This document shows, in pieces, positions 1 to 12,506 of a stretch of DNA of 64,000 bases. The DNA is from Mansonella perstans (taxonomy: Eukaryota > Nematoda > Chromadorea > Rhabditida > Onchocercidae), in the NCBI GenBank assembly GCA_037074765.1, contig JBAMDO010000579.1, positions 186,001 to 250,000 of the forward strand, in the 5' to 3' direction. The notes under the pieces were generated by a model. It was not told where the DNA came from. It worked only from the letters and a program-made list of their open reading frames with translations, and did no database searches. The position numbers and the translations under genes are program-made. Position 1 is the stretch's first letter, and each line of letters begins with the position of its first letter.

Positions 1-419
1 AAAAAAAATATCTGTTTTTCTCTTTTCACCCATTTTCATTCCCATAGTAAGAAAAATAGATAAGTGAGAAGAAGAGAAAGATTTTTAAAAATGCTCCGTA
101 TTTCATCCATTTCAATTTCTTTGCAGCAAATCGGACTAAGTACTTATCGCTTTTTAAAGCAGTAAAATTGACTGGCGTCAAATATTGCCTGGAAATTCCT
201 CAGTAATATCTGGAAACTTCAGGCAAGGCAAAAAACCAAAACATTATTTTAGACATTGGATTAGAATTAGTTCAGTGAGGCAGCACAAAATTTTGAAAAA
301 AAAAACACCTTAAATTAATACGACTAACTTTTAGGAAGCTGATTATGTGTCCATGCAATGAAAAACGTACTGTATTGAATAAATAGATATGCATTACATG
401 ATTTTCAGACTTATATCCA
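1..419. other. Left-edge non-coding sequence upstream of gld-2
   Basis: AT-rich sequence with no supportable coding segment. A tract reading attttcag at 401-408 lies 11 bases before the first gld-2 ATG. It could be a cis 3' splice site for an exon beyond the left edge or a spliced-leader acceptor, which nematode genes often use. Confidence 0.5.
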
Positions 420-3400
420 ATGCCTCCAGCTCACCAGTCGAATGACAGTAATTGGTGCAGACATTCACAAAATGGTCCTTTATCAAAGAATTATTCCGCA
501 CGTCCTTTTTCAACTAGTGATGGCTTTATTCGTAATCGTGACCGAAATAGTTATGACAAGTAGAATTTCATTAATTTGATAATTTGTTCTACTTACCAGA
601 TCTAAATTAACTCTATGAATCAAAAACTCTTAGAGGAGTATTCTGTATTTTATAACATTAACTGGTGATATTCCTAATTTTTCTAAAATTTTGTGGAAAA
701 AGACCTACAGCTGTCCTACTCTAGAAATCTCCAAATAGGTATTGCTAATTTTCTTTGAAATATCCTCTATGTTGCAAGTAATTGAAAAATTCAGTCACAG
801 GGAATAGATCGGATGTTAGGTAAACTTCAAATAAGTCTTTAAGGAAGGGAGATGAGTTTCCAAGAACCATTTTATTGTAAGAGTGAGCGGTTTTTCTTTT
901 GTTTTCACAGCTTTTTTGATTAACTGGATTAAGGCTGTATATGGGTAACATGGATCGTGGTCGTGATTGTCCTCAATGTAATGGTTCTGATAAGTGTTTC
1001 ATCCCAAGAATGACCAATATCTATAGATCTGCGAACAGATCATGTAAGTCTTTGGATTCTTAGCTTCTATTATGAAAGATTGGTATTCTAAAAATTTTCA
1101 ATAGATTAAGATGGTTCTTTTAAATGATACTTGTAGCGGTTTTTATGTTTTTATGTGAAACTCAAGATATGTTACGCTCGAAATCGGATATGTTCCTCTA
1201 TTAAATCCTGTGTAATCTTTCCAGCATTTATTTTGCATGATGAGGATGGTTTAACTTGCCGTAATGAAAACACCGAAAATTCGTTCAACTTGGTGGTATC
1301 CGATGACAAAAGAAGTCGTGGAGCTGCAATTCCTGATTATTCGTTGCATCGTAGTGTTAAACGTAATTGCTCAAACAAACCTCGTAATTCTCCACCGGTG
1401 TATTTAGCCCTGAAAAGTCATCGTGAGTTTTCTGATAGTACCGAGGTTCGTTTTCTTATTTTCTTGAAGACAGATTCTCCTAGAACTTCTGATAAAAGAC
1501 GAAAACGACATTGCTATTCAGAGAAGATTTCAAATTTCTAATCGAACTTTCTCCTTGAGCGGAGCGTAATTTATAAATATTCGTATTTAGGAACAGTTTA
1601 GTTTACAAATAGTTTCATACTTGTGGGAAGTAACATTAAATACAAGTAGAATATATTTTTAAAAATACTTACTTTATTTATAAATTTGAAGAACTAATTA
1701 ATAGTAAATTTGTTCCCTAAAATTGAACTTTTCAGTATCCAGACATATAGGTTATTGAAGAAAATATATGAGTTAATGAGCTTTGGGCTTTGCAAGCTTA
1801 GTTAAGTTCATTAGGAATTTTCTGGTCCTTAGAGATCTTAGCATTTCTGATTTTCACTAGGAAAAAAGTTTTGTTTGACAAAGCGTAGTAGAGATAAATA
1901 AAAATAGACTTCAACAGTGCATTTAGGATTATTAGCCTAGCTGTTTTTTTTTTTTTTTTTTTTTTTATTTTTTTTTCAGATGGAAGCAACTGATAACATG
2001 CCAAAGGAGGAAAGACGTGAACGAAGTCACAGCCCTCAACGAAGTGCAGAAAGTATGCAGAAAATAGCACAGGATGTTGAACAGCTGACGGAATTATTTT
2101 GTAAACGTGTCGCAGTTTGTGGCGAAGGTTGATTTTTATTTTGCTGATAGAGTAACAATATGCATCGTGCGAAATGGATCGATATTTCAACCGCAAATCA
2201 CTTAAAACTTTTACTGATTGATTGGATTGAAAGAGATATAGAAATATAATTTTAATTTTCATAAAAATTTTAGGGATAAATGTAAGTTCCAGTATTTCCT
2301 AGAATTTTTTTATGTTTTTCACTTTTCTGATATTATGGCAGTTGTTCATTTCAAGGATCCTAACATAATTAGGTATACGTCTTTTTTATTTCGTTGTCTT
2401 ATGTGGGTCAGACTAAGTTCTTGTTCTTGTTTGTTTATTTTAACATTTTTATTTAATCAGGTATGATTCATAAATTCAAAATACGTTTGAGTTACGATAG
2501 TGACACAATCATTTGTGCTTAATGGCAATATTGTTTGTTTGACTTACTTTAAATAGCTGTTTAGTGTTAATCGCTTTAAGGATATTTGTGAAATACTTTT
2601 GAGATTTTTAAAGATAAAACAAAATATTTTTGATTTTGATTTTCATTCCTGACTATAATTTTTCCACTTTTTTGTGAGCACAATTGACTTTTATTATTTT
2701 TCTTAATATTTTATTTTATTTTTCTTTTTTACTTACAGATATTATTGATGAATACTATAATGGTCTGGATTAGTTCTGGGTTAGTTCATTTGGCAAAATG
2801 TTTTGAGAACATTCATATTTTTTTGCGTTCAAAGGGGAACGATAGATGTCAGCCCTAAGACATAAAATCAGCTAAGTTTCTCTCTCAACTGACCATAGCT
2901 GAATTTCTATTTTTTTTTTAAATTTCTAAATTCCCTATTTAGGAAAAATTTAGGAAAAAAAGCTAAATTTCTCTTAACTTAACTGACCATAGCGGCAATT
3001 TATTATTGTAAGACAAGTTGGAAAGTGCTAAGCCATTATTTTCTCATGTCAGTGAATGATCACTCTTTTATTTCCACTTTCAACATTCCCACGAGCTGTA
3101 ATATTAAGAAGTCATTATCAAAGATATTTGAAATATATTTTCCGCATCCCATCTTTTCACTCTGCCGTTCTTCTGAATTGTTATTATTACTATTATAAAT
3201 GTTTTGCGAAGAAAAGCATATCTTTACAACGGTTATAACCAGCTGCTACCGAAATTTAATTTATTTTACCTCTTCAAAGCTAGATAGAGTACATAATGTT
3301 ATTGTTAGATTCTGCGTTACTATTATTTGCTACGACAAAGTCTAGCAAGTTTGTATGGAAAAAATTCGTTTAATTAAAACTTTCCAATTATATCATGCAA

Positions 3401-6400
3401 CAGATACTATTATTTTTATTTTTAAATAATTTTCACTATTCAGTAGTTTTTTAAGCAATATATTTTAAGAAGAAATGGTATATATTGGCACAATGAAGCT
3501 TATTGTTGCTTTGGCACTACTTGTCCTTTTCTTCTTCGAATAATCATCAACGTCCTATTATCATGTGCTATTTATTGCTATCTCTAATTTTCTTTGATCA
3601 CTATGAATTTGTTCACTGCAAAAATGGAAACAAAACATGCAAATTTTATTTTCATTACTAAATTTTAACTTGTTACTCAGTAATTGATTTAATTGATTTT
3701 TGATTTGGAATAATCTAAGATTCAAGAAGTAAAATAAGAAATATTTAAAATTGTACCATAGGCCAATTCTTTATAGTTCTTCGCTGAAGTACTATTGTTC
3801 TTTTCTAATTTATAAAGTGGCGATTCTGTGATGGGGAGCAGATATCTCCTGAAAGAATTTCATAGTACTTTCAAGAAATCAAGCATTCAGAATGTAAATT
3901 ATTCTCTTCCATTCCTTCTCTTATTATCTTTCATACTCTTTATGGAGATGTTTACTGTGACGGCAATACTACGACAAATATGAAAATGTAGATTCCTTCT
4001 GCTTCTCGACAGTTGATTATCTGTCGCAGCCGGATTTGCATACTAAATTGAATCAACAAATTTTGTTGTATCATTCTTATCTAATAATCATACTTCTTTA
4101 TTCGAAATCTTTATCATCCTCAGTAACGACAGAAGTCAGCAAATTGATAATTCATCACCGTTTCATTCGTTATCATAATCTTTTTGCACCGTATCGTAAA
4201 TTAACATTAAATTGTCAAGAATAACCTCTCAAAATTTGCTACTGTGATTAGAATTGGAATTTGAAACATAAGTTCTCCTGTTTATTGTTGGTGAACTCAT
4301 GTATCAGATAGCCAATTAATGTAATGGTAAAATGGAATTTCATTTGAATAAATTTAATATATAACGCTGATCTGGATTCGAAATTTAAAGCATAGCTTAT
4401 AATTTTTACTGCTTTTAATTATTTGGGGAATTATAATTGCTTATCTAGTAGTGAGGAAACTAAAATATGGTGTTATACAAACTGTTTTAAATCATACACA
4501 TAAAAATATGTGGTAAATAGACAAACCCACCGTGCAATGTGTTCTTCGTGCAATAAAAACGGCGATTTTGTAATTATTCTTTCAGTTATTGTCATTCACT
4601 TACGGTGACAAGTCTCTATCAGCAATTTCTTCTATTTTGTTTAAAAATCTAAAGCGTTTTCACGACGGTTATTTTTAGAGTCGTGTAAGCTTTGCGGCTG
4701 AAATTACTACTCAGTTTTTTACCGTAATTATACACATTAACAATTTGGTTTCTTCCACTCATCTGATTGGTTTACTATTTTTTAAGCGGATTTTTTCTAT
4801 AAAATTTCTCTTCTTGTTCCTTCAATGAAAAAGGTGGCCATCATTTTTAATGACATATTTACACTCTATTTTAATTTTTAAGAATTGCCTTCTTGAAATT
4901 GCCATCACTTTTGCTATGGTTCTTTCTAAAAAGCCAGACTGAAGTCGGAGAAAACTGGAACTACTACTTTTGTTTCTGTAATATTTGATTTCTATAGGAA
5001 AAGTTCAGCAGTAAAAGTTTTCACGCAAATCGATCAGATTTTTTCTTATAGCTAACGGATTAAAATTAATCGAAAAGGTTTCGAAACTCTTCTGGAAGGC
5101 CATTTCTGATAAAATTATTTTGAAAGATCTGTTGTACTGAATGATTAAAAGTTCCAGTGATTCTACTGGGCATAATTTGATAGATATTAATGTTGCAAGT
5201 ATTAGTGAAGCATATATTCAATGTCGATTGTCTGAGGACTGCTTAGTCGTTTTTTTTTTTTTTTTTTTTTTTTGGAAATATTTTTTTCATCGTTTTGGAA
5301 ATAAAATGAAAGAAAATTGAAGCTTGTTGTATGTAACAGCTGGAGGGCAATTTATTCACCTTAAGATGAAGCTATTTTCCTTTCTAGATACTCAAAGAAC
5401 ATAGTTTGGATGTCATTCATCTTAATCTCCGTTCTCAAGTTTTAACATGTAGTTTTTTATTGAAATTCAATAAAATGTGACAGTCTATAAAAAACAGAAA
5501 TTTCTCGAAGATTCTAAATTTGCATCTTTTAGAAGAAATTAGCTACCAAAGCAATTCATCGCCAGCAGCAATAGGTTCGTTTGTTCGTCGTTGCTTTTTT
5601 ACTGTTGCTAAATTTCACAAAAATTCTAAATCTGTATCTTTTACTGTTGTCTGTCAGTTTTAAGTGAGACTGTTGGTAGAAAAGAGCTTATACGGTTGAT
5701 TAGCTAGCTTAATAATTAAATTGATTTTTTCTGCAGGCGCTTGCGATCGTGTTTTTGTTGAAGATAAAAAGATTGCTGAAAGATCGATTTCACCATCAGG
5801 TAGCATAACGGAGGAGCTATCTCAACAAGACACAGTACAAACTGCCGATGCCAGACTGGATTTTTCGAGTTCTTTTTATCATTCATAATATTTTTAAACT
5901 TTCAATAATTCAAGCGTCTATTTTTTTAGTTTTCCTTTCCAATTTTCTTGTCTTGTTTTCTAGACGAAACAATTAATCCAGTGCAGAATTCCCCACAATC
6001 AGATTTTATCGATACCGACTGCTTTGAATTGTCAAAATTGGATGTACTTAGTGAGGAAATTTGGTATTATCATAAAGCGATTACACAGACGGAAGCCGTT
6101 CTCAATCGCAAACTTCATCTTCGCGATGTCCTTTATTATGCTATTTCGCCTGTTTTTCCAAGTATGTTAACAGAGAGAAAAAATTTAACAGTTGAACCGT
6201 TTCCAATGGTTACAGTCATATTTGTATAAGCACGGCGATTGCCCACTTTGTCATTTCTTGTCGTTCGAGTCAAGTTTCGAATATTTTTCAACAGTGTAAA
6301 TTGTTTCTTATGTGGCTAACAAGTATAATTTAGAAGTTTTACAGTGTGTGGTCTGTATGTGGTAGGTTCATCACTGAATGGTTTTGGCACAAGTAGTTCT

Positions 6401-9400
6401 GATATGGATTTATGTTTAATGATAACAAATAAAGATGTAAGTCGGTATCTTGTTTATAAGGAATCTCAATATTGTCCTGTGTTCTAAAAGCACCGATGTT
6501 TCTAGAATAAATAACTGGGAATTGCTAGAAAACTGTATGAAATTTTTCAGAACTAGTTTCAATCATATTTATCTGAATTTATTTATTATGATCGCTAGTG
6601 AAGTTGGTTAATACTTTCCATTTCTGCATATCAAAACATATTTATTTGTCGTATCTTTCATTGTTGGTCTTGGTGAAGTAAATTTTTCTGATGATTGAAA
6701 AAAGTTTTTGGTTTTCATAGGATGAAATGTTTTTAGCTAGATCAGCGAACAGATGCAATGGTAGTTCTAAATATGATTCAATGTGCCCTAGCTGAAACGA
6801 AATGGGTCTCGCAAATGCAACTTATTCCTGCCAAAGTGCCGATTTTGCGCATACATTTTCACGAACCTTTCACTGATATCACTGTTGATTTGAATGCTAA
6901 TAATTCAGTTGCTATACGGAATACACATCTGTTGTGTTATTATTCATCATGTATGTTTTCCTTTCTTAATTTGTTCTTTTTGTATGTCCTAAAATTTAAT
7001 ATAGTATCGAGATGGTTAATCTCTCTACTCAAAAATCCCAAATTAGAGCTGAAAATTAGGCATTATAAAAGAAATTTGAAATAATGCTAGGGCGATTGTT
7101 GCGCTCAACCAGTTGTACCTCTAGTTTCAGAATATTCATCATATTTTACGTAATTAATTCAAAATCTTAGTTGATTGGAGAGTTCGACCATTGGTGAGTG
7201 TTGTCAAAGAGTGGGCAAAGCGACGCGACATCAATGATGCGAATCGTTCCTCCTTTACATCCTATTCGCTTGTTTTAATGGTTATTCACTATTTGCAATG
7301 TAGGTTTTCACCATAATATATTTAATCAGCTCGAAGATCATCAGTTGTGCCTTAGGAATAAGGAATACTTATTAAAAATTGGTATCCAAATATTTCATAA
7401 ATGAGCAACAATTCTATTGTATTTTTTTAAAAAAAAGAAAATGTTTTAATTTCCTCTATTTTTTTTTAATAAAAAAAAATATTTTTTTGATTTTATTCAT
7501 AGATTAAGTGCTTATTTTAATTTATTATTTCTTTTTTCACTTCATTAAAAATCATTTCATGTACAGTGGATTTTCTCTGAAACTAGAAAATTTTTGTGTT
7601 GAGCATCTGTTTTAGCAATTGATCTTCATTAGGTCAAACAGAACTCTCCTATTTCTTCTGCGCCTTTATTCTCTTATATAAATTCCAGGTGGCTTGATGC
7701 AGCCAATTTTACCATCGCTGCAAGTAGTATATCCAAAACGATTTAGTGCAAGTGCTGATGTACGTTCACTTAGTGTTTCAAGTCATCTGGAACCGCCACC
7801 GGGATGGGTAACCAACGAAACAATAACGCTTGGCGAATTGCTTATTGGTTTTCTAGAATATTATGCGTTTAAGTTTGAGTAGGTTCCAAACATTTGAATA
7901 AATATACATAATTTGAAACTTCACATTGCATGGGAAACTCTAAAAATCACTAAAATCTGTGTTCGATTATTTAGAAGTTTTTAGCAGGTGAATTTATGTA
8001 AGCAAATTTTTTATTGATCTTTATTAGCCTTTTTTTTTGAAATGAAACTTGAAGACGTTTAATGAATTTTTTAAAAGATTCCATTGTAGTTATTTGAAAG
8101 ATGCGATATCGGTACGTTTGGGTAGCAAAACAGAACGTACAGTAGTTGCACGACAGCCCTCACCTTACAATAGTAATATTGCTCAATGGAATTGCATTTG
8201 CATTGAAGGTTGTAATCAACTGACTTTTATTCTAAATGAAGCGGAGTTGTCTCATACTTGATGTTGTTCCATTAATCGGAAGGAGAAATACTTCACCATG
8301 GGTTTAATTTAGGAGTTGAATCTTCCAGAAGATGAAAATTTTATATTACGAAAAACACCATTTCCATCAAATTATATAACTAGAAATGAAAAAGATGTAA
8401 TCAAGTGAACCAGGTCAGTAGATGGATCTGGGAATTTTTATTTGGTAACATGGACTTATCGGAGTTCTATAGTTGTAGAATAACAACTGCTCTTTTAAGA
8501 ACAAAATGAGAAATGGAAATAATGGTAGTTTGAATGCAAAGTAAGAAAATTTTCAAAATTACATCTGATAGATAAAACAATAATAAGTTAGTTTAAACTA
8601 CAAAATCTTCTTGTCACTGATTAAAAGAATAATCTAGCTTAATGCAAAATTTCTTTCAGCTGAAATTGTGAGTGAAATGATGAAGCTAAAAGAGTAAAAA
8701 TCGGTGAATAACAAAATGAACATGATGGATGCTTTAATATCTATATGCATTTTTTTTTTATATTTCAGTGCTTATTTGCAGAACCATTTACTTTATCAAA
8801 TACAGCTCATTCCGTTCACAATCAAATGGTTTTTGATGCGATTCGCCAGGCATTTATTGATGGTTGCTATGAACTAGATGGTAATCGCGATCTGAAAGCA
8901 TTCTTGGATGTCGGACCAATTAGTGTCAGCATTGGATCATCAATGGGGTACTTCAGTTATTCTTTCTATTTGTTTGCTGTGAAAAAATAATTTATTTACA
9001 AGGCAAATTCCAGTTCAACTGCGCAGCTGAGCAACCGAGCGCAGTCAGAAGCTGGTTCACCGACGTCGACGAGCTCTGGTGATATAACCGTAACGAACGA
9101 ACATCCAATGATTTCACCGCAATCAAACAAGGGAAAATATGACCTCGTAGAAGGAGACGCATCGCTACCACTTGATGCGGAATCTGAAATGGAGTTAGAA
9201 ACAGTTGCGGCTGTTTCACTGGACGAATCGATTTGCACAGAGCAAGATATGAGGTTTTTTTTTTAAGGATGGAAGAATATGGGGTTTTAAGGATTTTGCA
9301 GTGTGCTTGATGTTTACCAAGTGCGACTGTGTCTTATAATTCATTCAAAGCACTTTTGTTTGTTTAAAGTTTTTTGAATCATCGAAATTTTATTTTTTCA

Positions 9401-10371
9401 ACAGTTTGATCTGAAAATTTTGTTTAATCGCAGCAGCTTCTATTGCAGCCAAAAAAATGCACTAGTCAGCTTTGAGAATGAAGTAACAAATATAGCTAGC
9501 GTTGGGGAAACTTCAAAAAGTATCATTGTTAGTGCTCATTAATGCTTGTTTTTTTTTTTTTTGAATGAATTTGTGAGTGAAAGCAAACATTATCATGGGA
9601 CTCAGAATTGGTTTTAAGTGAACCGTATATTCGTGAGTTTTATGAAAATCCATTTTTTCTAGGATTTCATAGAAAATGTACTACCGTCAGGAGCGGGATC
9701 TGATACTACATCATCTGTATTTGTTGATGATCAAGTAACTCCAGTAAGTAGCGGGCGGATTTCCAAAGCTATACTCTCTGAACGTCAATCGAAACAGCTG
9801 CAAATAAAATCTTATGATGAAAAGTAAGAAGTTTTTCCAGAGTTTTATTGGATAATAACTTGTTTTTCTTCATATGTCGTTAGTCATTTCCTTCATAAAT
9901 TGCACATAGCTTCTTAAATACGTAATCATATTGATAGCAACAGGGCAGAGAGTAAGTTGCATTCTCTGCTTTGCAGTTCTCAAAATCTGAAAATATAAGT
10001 CTATTCAGCTGGCAGTGCTGCTGATTCTATAGTACTTTTTCAAAATAAGCGGATGTAATGTTTGAAAAAATATATTGAAGGTATTTTCCTTACTGTTAGT
10101 ATAGGCAGTTATTACCGATTTTTCGTCGCGCTAATTTCAATTTGTAATTTTTAGACTGTACGTTGATTCAGCAGAATCGTTTGAGGTCCTGAAGCAAAAG
10201 AGTGCAATGAAGGAGCAGCAATTTGCAGGTAAAGTAGTTGTTCAACGACGCCGTAGGGCTAGCCGTCGTATGCACTGTTCGATAGGATGTGTGGGTCGAA
10301 ATTTGAATAAATCGAGTTTAGGGCAACCGGTTGTGCGAATGACCTATCGTTCTGGCACTGCTTCGTCTTGA
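420..10371 (+). CDS. gld-2: GLD-2-type cytoplasmic poly(A) RNA polymerase
   Basis: A non-canonical poly(A) polymerase that should extend poly(A) tails of stored cytoplasmic mRNAs; in C. elegans GLD-2 acts in germ cells with RNA-binding partners. Sixteen exons join in phase to 851 residues: 420-559, 934-1043, 1225-1445, 1980-2127, 5737-5868, 5964-6161, 6345-6436, 6737-6950, 7171-7299, 7689-7878, 8090-8208, 8782-8947, 9014-9253, 9449-9527, 9663-9823, 10155-10371. The nucleotidyltransferase motif VVGSSLNGFGTSSSDMD carries Asp336 and Asp338, and TDITVD supplies the third Asp near 398. The segment VRPLVSVVKEWAKRR and the PAP-associated part ending CIEEPFTLSNTA follow. Residues 1 to about 250 are a polar, Ser/Arg-rich low-complexity region, as is usual for the family. 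The C-terminus is acidic and then basic (VQRRRRASRR). The catalytic half is secure. The first five exons are inferred from phase and composition, and the start could move if another exon lies off the left edge. Confidence 0.9.
2128..5736 (+). other. Long intron of gld-2 (3.6 kb)
   Basis: The largest intron of the gene separates the N-terminal low-complexity exons from the exon at 5737. It holds a T run near 5250-5272 and two direct copies of a 13-base segment (aactgaccatagc) near 2890 and 2980. I see no convincing exon or RNA gene. The splice ends are consistent (gaag|gttgat and ctgcag|gcgc, both phase 1). Confidence 0.6.
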
Positions 10372-12506
10372 CCCTCAGGACAATTCATTTTTGGCAAAAT
10401 TATTGGTGCAATATCTCCATAAAATACTTTTGGATACTGATCTAAGAAAAGTTCGAAAAATTCTTTTCTCATAGTTTGATTCTTATGTTCTGTTTGTCCA
10501 ACTATTTTTTTGCTTTGCCTTATTTTTAAAAATTTGAGTCTTTTTAAATTTCGTGAGATGCTAACTTGAAATACATTTTCAGAGATCTCATTGTCATCTG
10601 TATATTCTCTACATCTCGTCTTTGTTATTGTCATTATGAATTTCGCTCCTTTCTGCTTGTCTTGTGCAGATGTACTTTTGGGTTTTGTTCAATCTTCATT
10701 TCTTAAAGTCATTTTTTTACTCTCTCTTGATGCTGTTTGTGAATATTATCCATATTTTAGGATCATATCGAATTTTTTTTGACTTTCTGAGAAGGTCTTT
10801 GATAGTGGATCGGATTAGGAAAATTCCTATGTGATAAGAAAAATTTAGCAAAAGTCAATGTTTTTGCTTCATTATCATATATAGTTACGATTATTTAAGT
10901 ATTTAGATTTAATACTATTTGTGCTTATTTAATTTATTTGGCATTTTTCATTCTTTCTTCATTGAAAAGGCAAGTAAAATTATTTTAAAAAATCAGCATT
11001 TTCAACTTCCCTTTCATTTATTGTGTTACTATGTATTATTTCCTTTACTGGTCCTATCGACAACTGCCTTTTGTTCAATGATCATTAACTTTTTTCTTGT
11101 CAAATAGACCTCGTTGGGTCTCATTCCTTCAATCGATAGTTTTTTGAGTAAAATTTAAGGATCGATTAGGGAGCTTTCGATGGATTCAAAGTATTCGAAA
11201 CAAGTGAGCATTAAAACCTTTTATTGAGCTCTGCTCTTTATACAAATTCATCTTTGTACAAAAAAAATTTCAGGTATTCACGTATCCAAAAAAAATTATT
11301 TCTGGATATCTTTTATTTTCTATTATTGTATAAAAAAAAAAGGAATCGTACGTTTTATTGTAGCCTTCATTTCTTCGTGCTGCTTCATCGTTTTTTAGAT
11401 AACATTGGTGTAGATGTTTCTGTATGATTTCAACATTCACCATATGTTGCTCTACAAATTTTATTTGCGAAAATTTTGGTAATCTCAGTGATTGTTTTTT
11501 TATTCCCATAATTATGTGCTTCTCTACTGCATTGTACCGTCACATGCTGCTATTTATGGTCCATAATGTGTCGGATTTTCGCCAGTTTAGACTTTTTTTT
11601 TGTTCTATTAGTCGTTAGTCATATCTACATACTAGTGGTTTAAGCGAAACCCATATTTTTGTTGGACTTAAGTTCCACTTTAGGTCTTTTTCTTTTACAA
11701 TAAAGCGAAACAAACAGAATCACTAAATTGGATTCAAAAAAAAAAATTCTGATCATAAGAGGAGAATGGAGTAGGCTGCGCTGGCCTTTTTTATAAAATT
11801 CTTCGCTATTTATTTATTGCTCAATTTTTCTTTCCTTTATTTCTCAGCAAAATTTTTTCTGTCACTGAGGAAAAATGACTTGCTCAATATCTCGTTAGCA
11901 CGTTTATCCATTTTTTATGGTACAATTTGTGCAATTTTACCGTGCTATAAATTTTTGAAGAAATGTTCAACATCATCCATATGTAGCCTTTAACAGTCAA
12001 TATCCCTTGTTGTCTTGGAAAAGAGAAACATTGCCAATGAAAATTTTTTTAGAACATCATATATATATATATATGCATACAACACTGCGAATTGTTCAGA
12101 AATTTATTTGTTGCAAGCAGGATGCGAGTGGAAGGCTTAACTTCTTCATAATCTCTAGATAGGTTCCACACTACGTAATTTCGGAAAAAAAAAAGACAGC
12201 ATTATTATCTCTTCATAAGGACAATTTCTTGTTCCTCTAGAAAGCAAAAATTATTTAGACAAATGGTCGATGAGAAATCCGTACTAAAATCACCATTTTG
12301 TCAAGTCCGAGAATTGCTGAACCTTCTGTAGATAAATGACAGGCTACTTCCAGAATAAATAATACAGGAATAGTTAACAAGAATAAAAAGTCGACTGAAA
12401 TTTCAGAAAAAAAAATCTGACTTATATCCCATATGGATTGCATGTAACACATTGTGAAATTATCTACGCTCCAAATCTTTAGAAATTCCACATATTTCAA
12501 TTTTTT
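10372..12506. other. Convergent intergenic region between gld-2 and kin-10
   Basis: This is about 2.1 kb between two 3' ends. It contains short unsupported reading frames, a homopolymer near 11330-11340 and an AT dinucleotide run at about 12060-12074. No conserved protein, RNA gene or longer repeat is visible. Confidence 0.6.

Noticed and set aside
1155..1541. Full 128-codon frame as a single exon
   Set aside because: The part from 1225 to 1445 fits gld-2 phase. The front is intron, and the tail after the gttcgt donor leads to a stop.
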